A DNA stretch of 33,054 bases, taken from assembly GCF_002796975.1 (NCBI RefSeq), contig NZ_PEKV01000003.1, positions 115,501 to 148,554 of the forward strand, given 5' to 3'. Numbering within the stretch: the first letter of the stretch is position 1; each line of letters opens with the position of its first letter. This DNA is from Ferrovibrio sp. (GTDB lineage: Bacteria > Pseudomonadota > Alphaproteobacteria > Ferrovibrionales > Ferrovibrionaceae). Shown one piece after another: positions 1 to 6,197 of the stretch. The position numbers were made by a program, and so were the translations under genes. The notes beneath the pieces are model-generated. The model was not told where the DNA came from and made no database searches. It saw only the letters and a program-made list of their open reading frames with translations.

Positions 1-513
1 ACCGGCACGCTCTATACGCCGCTCTATGGCGACACGGCCGTGTATGGCCTGTCCAGCCTGCAGGCCGACATGCCGCAGCTGCATCCGGCCTGCACCACGC
101 AGCCGGTGCGCCTGGTGCGGCTGGACGATGTCTATGCCGGCAACGTCGGCTGCATCAAGATCGACGTCGAAGGTCATGAACTGGCCGTGCTGCGCGGTGC
201 GCAGCAGACCATCGCGCGCTACAAGCCGAATCTGCTGATCGAGACAGAGGAGAATATTGCGCCTGGCGCACTGGCCGGGATCGACGCGATGCTTCGGCCG
301 CTCGGCTATGCCGGCTATTACCTCTATCACGACCAGTTGCGCGACCTGACCGCCTTCAACGCCTTCGCGCTGCAGGATCCGCGCAACATTGCCGGTTTCC
401 GCCCCGGCCTGCGACGCAGCGATTTTCCCGATTTCGTCAGCAACTTCATCTTCATCGCCGCCAGCGACCTCAAACTGCAGCGTGCGCTGGCGAAGGCAGC
501 GGCAAGGCGCTGA
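1..513 (+). CDS. FkbM family methyltransferase, C-terminal part (cut by window edge)
   Basis: The reading frame is open from base 1, so the true start lies left of the window; 170 codons are visible. The stretch DDVYAGNVGCIKIDVEGHE, followed by a leucine-rich GAQQTI helix and a LLIETEEN strand, is the hallmark of FkbM-type (Methyltransf_21) SAM-dependent methyltransferases. In this family the KIDVEG(H/A)E strand lies in the Rossmann-like core. These enzymes usually O-methylate sugars or other polar small molecules, and are common in polysaccharide and glycan clusters. The substrate cannot be told here because the upstream neighbours are outside the window. The C-terminal tail (SNFIFIAAS then basic residues) looks complete, ending in TGA. 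The family call is firm; the specific role is unknown. Confidence 0.85.
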   Translation, partial: TGTLYTPLYGDTAVYGLSSLQADMPQLHPACTTQPVRLVRLDDVYAGNVGCIKIDVEGHELAVLRGAQQTIARYKPNLLIETEENIAPGALAGIDAMLRPLGYAGYYLYHDQLRDLTAFNAFALQDPRNIAGFRPGLRRSDFPDFVSNFIFIAASDLKLQRALAKAAARR

Positions 514-555
514 CCCGCTTGTCTCCAGACTGGCCGCGGCCTAGGGTTCCGCATC

Positions 556-855
556 ATGGAGACCAGCGCACTATTCGACTGCCAGAGCTGCGGTGCCTGC
601 TGCGCCTATTCGCGCTTCTGGCCGCGCTTCTCGCTGGAATCCGAGGAAGAGATCGCGCGCATTCCCGCAGACTTCGTCGACGATGAGAATGGCTGCATGC
701 GCAGTGTCGACGACCGCTGCACGGCGCTCGACGGCAGGCTCGGCGCGCATGTCGCCTGTCGTGTCTATGAGGTGCGGCCGATCGTGTGCCGCGACTGCCA
801 GCCCGGCGACGCGGAATGCCTGACGGCAAGGAAGCGGTTCGGGTTTCCGGTTTAA
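556..855 (+). CDS. YkgJ-like cysteine-cluster protein
   Basis: This 99-residue protein has a cysteine cluster near its start (CQSCGACC at about residues 9–16) and a second set near the end (CRVYEVRPIVC, then CRDC and a further Cys). This is the pattern of the YkgJ / CxxCxxCC family (UPF0153), thought to bind zinc or an iron–sulfur cluster. Members are small cytoplasmic proteins of unknown biochemical role. The start ATG lies 42 bases after the methyltransferase stop, and the overlapping frames carry no recognisable domain. An array of palindromic repeats starts directly after the stop codon. Family membership rests on the Cys spacing; function is unknown. Confidence 0.8.
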   Translation: METSALFDCQSCGACCAYSRFWPRFSLESEEEIARIPADFVDDENGCMRSVDDRCTALDGRLGAHVACRVYEVRPIVCRDCQPGDAECLTARKRFGFPV

Positions 856-1172
856 CCTTAATCGTCGTCCCCGGGCTTGACCCGAGGACCTGCGCCACCT
901 GCATGAGACCCTCGGGACAGGCCCGAGGGGGGTGATTTGTGTGTGGGTGGCATTCGATAATAAAACCTCGTCGTTCCCGCGAAAGCGGGAACCCAGGCTT
1001 GTAAAAAAACTGGATCCCCGCTTTCGCGGGGATGACGGCTTCTGTTTTGCATCGGCAAGACGCGCACGAAAAATAAAGACCGTCATCCGCGGGCTTGTCC
1101 CGAGGATGACGGTCATGGCATGCGGGATGGGGCAGATGGATGCCCGGCACAAGGCCGGGCATGACGGTTTTT
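856..1172. repeat. Cluster of palindromic interspersed repeats
   Basis: The gap between the YkgJ-like gene and the convergent GFA gene holds no convincing gene and is packed with short hairpins. These are GTCCCCGGG…CCCGAGGAC (867–889, one mismatch), CCCTCGGG…CCCGAGGG (909–929), TTCCCGC-GAAA-GCGGGAA (974–991), ATCCCCGC-TTTC-GCGGGGAT (1014–1033), CGTCATCC…GGATGACG (1081–1111) and TGCCCGGC…GCCGGGCA (1141–1161). The units at 974–991 and 1014–1033 lie head to head, with CCAG/CTGG arms, and form one larger cruciform. Related units recur at 10269–10425 and 29360–29436, so this is a dispersed REP-like family. The open frames crossing it are repeat translations. Confidence 0.85.
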
Positions 1173-1191
1173 CTTGAAACGCCCGCCCCGC

Positions 1192-1554
1192 CTACAAGCT
1201 CTTGCCGTCGAATTTCACCGGCGTGACGGCATCCACATCGAAACCGTCCAGGCAGCGCACGTTGATCGCCACCATGCGGTCGCCGGTCGGCGCGGTGCCG
1301 GTACCGAAGGAGTGGATGCCGCAGGTCTTGCAGAACAGGTGATGGATGTTGTGCGTGTTGAACTGGTAATCGCTCACCGCATCCTTGCCGGCCTGCAGCT
1401 TGAAATCGTCAGCCGGCACGAAGCAGAGCAGCGAGCCCTTCCTGGAGCAGATCGAGCAGTTGCAGGAGATCACCGGCGGATTGAGGTCGGTCACCACCGA
1501 ATAGCGCACCGCGCCGCAATGGCAGCCGCCCTGATAGGTCCGCTTCTCGCTCAT
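1192..1554 (-). CDS. GFA family protein (glutathione-dependent formaldehyde-activating / CENP-V fold)
   Basis: This 120-residue protein shows the full zinc-binding pattern of the GFA/CENP-V fold: GGCHCGAVRY (about residues 9–18), SCNCSICSRKG (about 30–40) and FCKTCGIHSF (about 78–87). The length is normal for the family. The founding member, Gfa, was proposed to speed S-hydroxymethylglutathione formation, but most homologues are uncharacterised, so no substrate should be assumed. The ATG is preceded by a purine-rich GGAGAGAG ribosome-binding site about 3 bases upstream. About 30 bases upstream lies a perfect inverted repeat (TAACCT-AA-AGGTTA). The gene is divergent from threonine synthase and convergent with the repeat cluster. 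Family call firm, function open. Confidence 0.85.
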   Translation of the reverse strand: MSEKRTYQGGCHCGAVRYSVVTDLNPPVISCNCSICSRKGSLLCFVPADDFKLQAGKDAVSDYQFNTHNIHHLFCKTCGIHSFGTGTAPTGDRMVAINVRCLDGFDVDAVTPVKFDGKSL

Positions 1555-1581
1555 GATCTCTCTCCCGCTGGATAAGCTGAT

Positions 1582-1595
1582 TAACCTAAAGGTTA
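1582..1595. promoter_or_regulatory. Inverted repeat TAACCT-AA-AGGTTA, candidate operator
   Basis: These 14 bases form a perfect palindrome with a two-base centre. It sits 28 bases upstream of the GFA start codon, where a repressor or the polymerase would bind, and at the edge of an unusually AT-rich stretch (about 1575–1720). No partner regulator is encoded next to it. An operator role is inferred only from symmetry and position. Confidence 0.4.
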
Positions 1596-1933
1596 TATAC
1601 GGCCTTGCCGGTCAGGTGGCAACCATCGGCTTGCTATTTCCATCAATATGTACTATATATGTTCCTATATTGCAAGATCAAAAGCCGTTTGAACACTATT
1701 GTATTCGATATGCCGCGTTAAGCCGGCTTATGCTCCAGCGAACACCCACGACGCCGAACGAAGCGAAACGAGCATCAAACGAACCGAAACGAACGCCAAC
1801 GAACACCAACGAAGCGCGACGAACCAAAACGAACCTCCACGAAGCGCGACGATCACCCTCCCGCCCGGCCCGCCGCCTGGTCTAGGCTGGGGTGTCCGTC
1901 CGTCCCGCCCGTCAGCATGAGAGTCCGTCCCGC
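1596..1933 (+). other. Intergenic region: AT-rich promoter zone, then thymine-poor CGAA-rich leader of thrC
   Basis: There is no convincing gene in these 338 bases. The first part (to about 1720) is AT-rich with TATATA and TATAT runs and probably holds the divergent promoters of the GFA and thrC genes. The second part (about 1738–1852) is almost free of T on the plus strand: I count two T in roughly 110 bases. It is made of irregular repeats of ACGAA(C/G). The unit ACGAAGCGCGACGA occurs at 1809–1822 and again at 1839–1852, 30 bases apart. A short plus-strand frame crosses it but has a biased, low-complexity translation and no domain. As RNA this would be an unstructured leader. Confidence 0.6.
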
Positions 1934-3187
1934 ATGAGCGCCCAGCAGTCGATCCCGGAAACGATCCCCGAGACCCCCACTTTCGTCACCCATCTCGAAT
2001 GCGGCATGACCGGCGAACGGCTGCCGGCCGACCGGCTGCACAATCTTTCGCCCAAGGGCTTTCCCATTCTGGTGCGCTACGACCTTGAGGGCGTGAAGAA
2101 GACGCTGACGAAAGACAAGATCGCGGCGCGGGCGCCGAACTGGTGGCGCTATCGCGAGCTGCTGCCGGTGCGCAAGACCGAGAACGTCGTCTCGCTCGGT
2201 GAGGTGATGACGCCGCTGATCACGCTGCCGCGTCTGGCGAAGCAGCATGGTGCGACCGGTGAGATCATCGTCAAGGACGAGGGCCGGCTGCCGACCGGGT
2301 CGTTCAAGGCGCGCGGGCTGGCGCTGGCCGTCTGCATGGCCAAGGAACTCGGCGTGACGAAGATGGCGATGCCGACCAACGGCAATGCCGGTGCCGCACT
2401 GGCGGCTTACGCGAGCCGCGCCGGCATCGAGACGGTGGTGTTCTGCCCCGACGACACGCCGCAGGTGAACATGAACGAGATCGCGCTGCAGGGCGCGCGG
2501 CTCTACAAGGTCAACGGCCTGATCAACGACTGCGGCAAACTCGTCGGCGCCGGCAAGGAAGCCGCCGGCTGGTTCGATACCTCCACCCTGAAGGAGCCGT
2601 ATCGTATCGAAGGCAAGAAGACGATGGGTCTGGAACTGGCCGAACAGCTCGGCTGGGAACTGCCCGATGCGATTTTTTATCCCACCGGCGGCGGCACGGG
2701 TCTCATTGGCATGTGGAAGGCCTTCGAGGAACTGGAGGCCATCGGCTTCATCGGCAAAAAGCGCCCGAAGATGATCGCGGTGCAGGCCGCCGGCTGCGCC
2801 CCCATTGTGCGCGCCTTCGAGGGCAACGAGCGCCATGCCAAGCTGTGGGAGAACGCGCATACGGTGGCCGCCGGCATCCGCGTGCCGGCTGCGATCGGCG
2901 ACTTCCTCATCCTGGATGCCGTGCGCAATTCCAGCGGTTTCGCCATGGCTGTGGAGGACTCAGCTATTACCGCGGCATTAGATGAAGTGGCCCGGGAAGA
3001 AGGCTTCCTGATGTGCCCCGAGGGTGCTGCCACCTATGCGGCCTGGAAACAGTCGCTGGCTGATGGTCGCGTGAAGAAGAGCGACCGCGTGGTGCTGTGG
3101 AACTGCGCGGCGGGACTGAAATATCCGATGGCCGATGGCGGCGCGCCGCTCGACCGCCACGGCGCGATCGACTACGCGAAACTCTGA
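1934..3187 (+). CDS. thrC: Threonine synthase (PLP-dependent)
   Basis: Threonine synthase converts O-phosphohomoserine to threonine, the last step of threonine synthesis, in the cytoplasm. The 417-residue protein has a fold-type II PLP enzyme layout: an N-terminal strand with LECGMTGE, the PLP lysine in TGSFKARG (K125), the cofactor-contacting NGNAGAA loop (about 150–155), and the phosphate-binding glycine loop PTGGGTGLIG (251–260). The LECG…G motif and the length point to threonine synthase rather than serine/threonine dehydratase, though other fold-II lyases cannot be wholly excluded. I chose the ATG at 1934 over an in-frame GTG at 1892 because the family begins close to it. A repetitive T-poor leader lies upstream; the PAS genes follow closely. 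Confidence 0.85.
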   Translation: MSAQQSIPETIPETPTFVTHLECGMTGERLPADRLHNLSPKGFPILVRYDLEGVKKTLTKDKIAARAPNWWRYRELLPVRKTENVVSLGEVMTPLITLPRLAKQHGATGEIIVKDEGRLPTGSFKARGLALAVCMAKELGVTKMAMPTNGNAGAALAAYASRAGIETVVFCPDDTPQVNMNEIALQGARLYKVNGLINDCGKLVGAGKEAAGWFDTSTLKEPYRIEGKKTMGLELAEQLGWELPDAIFYPTGGGTGLIGMWKAFEELEAIGFIGKKRPKMIAVQAAGCAPIVRAFEGNERHAKLWENAHTVAAGIRVPAAIGDFLILDAVRNSSGFAMAVEDSAITAALDEVAREEGFLMCPEGAATYAAWKQSLADGRVKKSDRVVLWNCAAGLKYPMADGGAPLDRHGAIDYAKL

Positions 3188-3203
3188 TCATGGCGGACTG
3201 ACC

Positions 3204-3743
3204 ATGGCAGCACCGGCCGACGGAATCAGAAATGTGCGCTACGCGCAGCTCGATTCCGTCGACCGGCTTTCGCATCCGCTGCTGCGCCGCCTGCATGACG
3301 AATGGCTGGCCGCCATCCCGGCCGGCCTGCCCGGATATGATTTCATCGACCCGCACAGGCTGCGCTACCTGCTCGGCTATCTGCTGGTGATCGGCGTCGT
3401 GCGCGGCGTGCAGGATTCGATGCGGTTCCATTACCGGCTGATCGGCAGCGATCTGGTGGCGCGGGTCGGCCGCGACGTCACCGGCCTGTGGATGGACGAG
3501 CATCCCGATCCGGAAGTGGCGCGGGACGGTCCGCCCGCCTGCCGCCTGGCAGCCGAAACCGGCCAGCCGGTGCATATCACCGCGCAGCGCGTGATCTTCG
3601 ACAAGCGCTATCCGCTCGAATATCTGCTGCTGCCGCTGGCCAATGCCGGCGGCAGCATCGACCGGCTGCTGATCGCGCAGCTTTATCCACCCGATGCGCC
3701 GCGCCTGCCCTATGGCGGCGGCAGCCCGCAGGAGGTGGCATGA
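3204..3743 (+). CDS. PAS_5 domain protein, first of a tandem pair
   Basis: This 179-residue soluble protein belongs to the PAS_5 family (formerly DUF1457), found mainly in alphaproteobacteria. The visible pattern is FIDPHRLRYLLGYLLVIGVV, then MRFHYRLIGSDLVARVGRDVTG with a WMDEHP turn, and a C-terminal YPLEYLLLPLAN…IDRLLIAQL strand pair. PAS_5 proteins are mostly single-domain putative sensors with unknown ligand and no attached output domain. The ATG at 3204 follows the thrC stop by 16 bases, suggesting co-transcription. Its TGA overlaps the ATG of the next gene (ATGA), so the two are likely translationally coupled. The paralogue next door shares the same pattern. Family call firm, function unknown. 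Confidence 0.8.
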   Translation: MAAPADGIRNVRYAQLDSVDRLSHPLLRRLHDEWLAAIPAGLPGYDFIDPHRLRYLLGYLLVIGVVRGVQDSMRFHYRLIGSDLVARVGRDVTGLWMDEHPDPEVARDGPPACRLAAETGQPVHITAQRVIFDKRYPLEYLLLPLANAGGSIDRLLIAQLYPPDAPRLPYGGGSPQEVA

Positions 3744-4234
3744 GCTTCACCAGCAGCGGCAGCAACTTCACGCTCCTGTCCGGCGACGAGGAATTGCAGA
3801 CCTTACGGCTGAACCGGCTGTATCGCGACTGGCGCCAAGCCACGCATGGCAGCCTGCTGCCGGGCCGCGAATTCCTCGACCCCGCGCGTTTCGGCTATCT
3901 CGATGGCATGCTGCTGGTGGTCGATGTCGAGGACTGCGAGGGCGATCATTGCCGCTACCGCTATCGGAGCGCCGGCCGGCATTTCGTCGAGGCGCTCAAG
4001 GTCGATCCCTCCGGCACCTATATGGACCAGCATCCGGAAGCCGAGTTCGCCGTGCAGGCGATGCGGGCCTGCGATCTGGTGGTGAAATCGCGGCGGCCGA
4101 TCCATGCCCGCGCCGACCGCGTCATCGAGGGCCATCCGTTCCGCATCGAATTCCTGCTGCTGCCGCTGGCCGAACATACCGATGCGGTCAGCACGATCCT
4201 GATCGCGCAGCTGTTCACGCCGGCTGGCGCATGA
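3740..4234 (+). CDS. PAS_5 domain protein, second of a tandem pair
   Basis: This 164-residue protein is a diverged copy of the preceding PAS_5 protein: it has FLDPARFGYLDGMLLVVDVED, YRYRSAGRHFVEALKVDPSGTYMDQHPE, and FRIEFLLLPLAEHTD…ILIAQLF at matching places. The start is well supported: an AGGAGG ribosome-binding site (3730–3735) precedes the ATG, which overlaps the previous stop codon. The last 20 bases overlap the 3′ end of the convergent DinB-like gene. It has no output domain and no signal peptide, so it is probably a cytoplasmic sensor or binding module, perhaps pairing with its neighbour. That pairing is an inference from gene overlap only. Confidence 0.8.
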   Translation: MSFTSSGSNFTLLSGDEELQTLRLNRLYRDWRQATHGSLLPGREFLDPARFGYLDGMLLVVDVEDCEGDHCRYRYRSAGRHFVEALKVDPSGTYMDQHPEAEFAVQAMRACDLVVKSRRPIHARADRVIEGHPFRIEFLLLPLAEHTDAVSTILIAQLFTPAGA

Positions 4235-4727
4235 AATAGATCAGGTCGAGTTCCGGCGGGCTGACGCCGGCATGGGACAAAAGGCCATGCACCTGGCCGC
4301 GGTGATGCGTCTGGTGGTTGAAAAAATGCATCAGCGGCGGAAACAGCGGATCGGTGAAGCACTGGCCCGCCATGTTGGCGTAAGAGAACGTGTCGTTCAG
4401 CTTCGCGTCGTCGAGCTGATCGCAGAAGGCGACGATCTCCTCGTCCTTGGCGGCGCGGGCGACGCGCAGGCTGGAAAGATCTGCGTGCAGGATCATGTCG
4501 AGCCGGGTCAGATGCGCCGGCACGTTGCCGGTGAAGCGGCCGAGCCAGATGCTGTCGCCGACCAGCAGGTGGTTCAGCGTGGCATGGATCGAGCCGAAGA
4601 AGCTCGGGCGCTGCGCATGATAATCGGCGGGCGCCAGCTGCGCGCAGGCGTCGTAGATGCGTTGGTTGGCCCAGCGGTTATAGCGGCCGAAGCGGCGAAC
4701 ATGGTCGGTGAGTATGGTTTGGGGCAT
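4215..4727 (-). CDS. DinB family putative metal-dependent protein
   Basis: This 170-residue protein has the DinB/YfiT four-helix-bundle pattern: an N-terminal YNRWANQRIYDAC helix (about 16–28), ATLNHLLVGDSIWLGR (about 49–64) carrying one metal-ligand histidine (H53), and MHFFNHQTHHRGQVHGLL (133–150) carrying the paired histidines (H138 and H142). These three histidines usually bind Ni or Zn. Family members include thiol-dependent transferases as well as damage-inducible proteins of unknown role, so the substrate is open. It ends with the common IYFMR tail of this subfamily. It is transcribed toward the PAS_5 pair and overlaps it by 20 bases. It has no obvious operon partner. Confidence 0.85.
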   Translation of the reverse strand: MPQTILTDHVRRFGRYNRWANQRIYDACAQLAPADYHAQRPSFFGSIHATLNHLLVGDSIWLGRFTGNVPAHLTRLDMILHADLSSLRVARAAKDEEIVAFCDQLDDAKLNDTFSYANMAGQCFTDPLFPPLMHFFNHQTHHRGQVHGLLSHAGVSPPELDLIYFMRQPA

Positions 4728-4801
4728 GGCCGCAGTCTAGGCGCACCCGCATAGTGGATGAAGCGCGGAATTGTCCCGCTGCAATGGAGGGGTTTTCAAG
4801 A

Positions 4802-4944
4802 CCCTCACCCCGCACGGGCTGCGAAAGTTCCACTGGAGCTTTCGCAGCCCGTGCGCCTCTCCCGCAAGCGGGAGAGGGAGCAAAGAAAATCCCTCGCCCA
4901 CGAGAGTGGGAGAGGGAGGGGCCCGCGTAGCGGGAGGGTGAGGG
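4802..4944. repeat. Composite palindromic repeat with CCCTCACCC / GGGTGAGGG ends
   Basis: The outer ends CCCTCACCC (4802–4810) and GGGTGAGGG (4936–4944) are inverted copies that bound a nest of hairpins. Inside are a perfect 16-base stem, GCACGGGCTGCGAAAG (4812–4827) pairing with 4839–4854 across an 11-base loop, and CTCTCCCGC-AA-GCGGGAGAG (4857–4876). Two more degenerate GGGAGAGGGA copies follow. The layout looks like a non-coding mobile or REP-type element of about 143 bases with terminal inverted repeats. I see no transposase and cannot assign target-site duplications. Confidence 0.7.
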
Positions 4945-4960
4945 CATGCATGAAAAGCAA

Positions 4961-4987
4961 ACGGCCCGCCGGGTGAGGGCGGGCCGT
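4961..4987 (-). terminator. Rho-independent terminator of the TRAP-TAXI operon
   Basis: A perfect 10-base GC stem, ACGGCCCGCC (4961–4970) with GGCGGGCCGT (4978–4987) and a 7-base loop, lies 26 bases downstream of the TAXI gene stop on the minus strand. It is followed in that direction by a T-rich tract (TTGCTTTT). Position and shape fit an intrinsic terminator for the operon. Confidence 0.8.
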
Positions 4988-5013
4988 CGGTATCTAGGAG
5001 GTGATGAGAGCGA

Positions 5014-6168
5014 TTACCACTCCGTCAGCACCGGCTCCATCTTGGCCTTGGTCAGCGCATCGGCGCGGGCCTTCTGCCAGGCCTTCATGAAGGCGGCATC
5101 GTCGGCATGGCTGCCCTTCTTATGCCCAGCCCAGGCATCGGCCAGCACCTTCTGGCGCGCGACCAGGGCTTCGTTCGCCTTGTCGTATTCCGGCTTCCAG
5201 ACCTTGATCTCCTTGAAATACTTGATGGCGCCCTCATGCACCGGCACGACCCAGTCGAAGACTTGGCGCTTGATGTCCCAGCCGCCATTGCCCGGCGCGG
5301 CCGCCTTGTATTCCGGGAAGAGTTCGACCATCGCCTTGGTCATGGCATAGACCATGCCCGCATCGGCATTCGAATAGGTCATCAGCACCGGATAGGGATA
5401 GGTCGCGGCCTCCACCGTCTTGGTGGCGCTCAGCTCCGGACCTTCCGCGCCCATGAAGGGCACAAAGAACGGCGCCTTCGACTTCAGGCGTGCCCAGCCG
5501 GCCTTGTCGCTGTGCGGCACGGTCGGATACTGGATGCCGCGCGGGCTGGAGGCCAGCTGATAGGCCGGGCCCGAGATCGACGAGCCGAAGGCGGCATCCA
5601 CCTGGCCCGAGATCATGCCCTGCATGGCTTGGCCGAAGCCGCCGAATTCCACCTTCTGCACATCGTTCCAGGTCAGGTTGGCGAAATGCATCAGCGCGGT
5701 GATGTTCTGGTTCAGCGACGGCGCACCGATCACCCAGGCGACCCGCTTGCCCTTCAGGTCGGCCATGGTTTTGATATTGGCGTCTTTCGCCGTCATGATG
5801 GTGAGCAGCGCATCGGAATTGTTCAGCAGCAGCGACCGCACCGGCTGCGGACCCCAGTCCTTGGCGCCGAATTCGTAGACCGCTTCCTGCGCCATGTAGG
5901 TGCCGCCGACACCGTTGGCGGAGAAGGGCACCTTGCCGTCGCGCAGCGGCACGGTGCGCGACACGTCATTCTTGCCGGGCAGCACGCGCAGCGTGATGTT
6001 CATCTTGTTCTTCAGCGCATTGCCGATCGCGACGGCCTGGTTGTAGCCGCCGGAGCCGACGTCATAGGCCGTCCAGGTCAGCTGGTCGGGCAGCTTCTGC
6101 GCGAAAGCCGATGTTGCAAGCGCGAGCCCGGCAACGGCGCCGAGCAGGCCGTAAGTGTAATGACGCAT
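5014..6168 (-). CDS. TAXI family TRAP transporter solute-binding protein
   Basis: This 384-residue protein is the periplasmic binding subunit of a TRAP transporter. It starts with a Sec signal peptide (hydrophobic run to about residue 20, cleavage after the AFA before Gln24). The mature part has TAXI-family features: a GSGGYNQAVAIGNAL segment where the canonical TAxGxG pattern lies, the GVGGTYMAQEAVY loop, DLKGKRVAWVIGAP, and FGGFGQAMQGMISGQVDAAFGS. TAXI proteins bind small organic acids such as glutamate or other carboxylates; the ligand cannot be read here. A strong AGGAGG site (6178–6183 on the minus strand) supports the start. It lies 29 bases after the permease gene in the same operon and is followed by an intrinsic terminator. 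Confidence 0.92.
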   Translation of the reverse strand: MRHYTYGLLGAVAGLALATSAFAQKLPDQLTWTAYDVGSGGYNQAVAIGNALKNKMNITLRVLPGKNDVSRTVPLRDGKVPFSANGVGGTYMAQEAVYEFGAKDWGPQPVRSLLLNNSDALLTIMTAKDANIKTMADLKGKRVAWVIGAPSLNQNITALMHFANLTWNDVQKVEFGGFGQAMQGMISGQVDAAFGSSISGPAYQLASSPRGIQYPTVPHSDKAGWARLKSKAPFFVPFMGAEGPELSATKTVEAATYPYPVLMTYSNADAGMVYAMTKAMVELFPEYKAAAPGNGGWDIKRQVFDWVVPVHEGAIKYFKEIKVWKPEYDKANEALVARQKVLADAWAGHKKGSHADDAAFMKAWQKARADALTKAKMEPVLTEW

Positions 6169-6197
6169 TGTAGGTTTCCTCCTGTTTTATGCTTTGT

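Noticed and set aside
554..1162. Minus-strand frames of 193 and 202 codons
   Set aside because: They run through the interspersed repeat cluster and antisense to the YkgJ-like gene; phrases such as VIPAKAGIQ and SRERR are repeat translations found in many genomes.
1738..1852. CRISPR-like array
   Set aside because: Repeat units are short, irregular and unequal in spacing; there are no unique spacers and no cas genes.
1553..1885. Possible 110-residue protein over the CGAA-rich leader
   Set aside because: The second half is low-complexity from the nucleotide repeat, the first half crosses the likely divergent promoters, and there is no ribosome-binding site or domain.
1853..2860. 335-codon minus-strand open frame
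   Set aside because: It is antisense to threonine synthase, with His/Arg/Ala bias and no motif.
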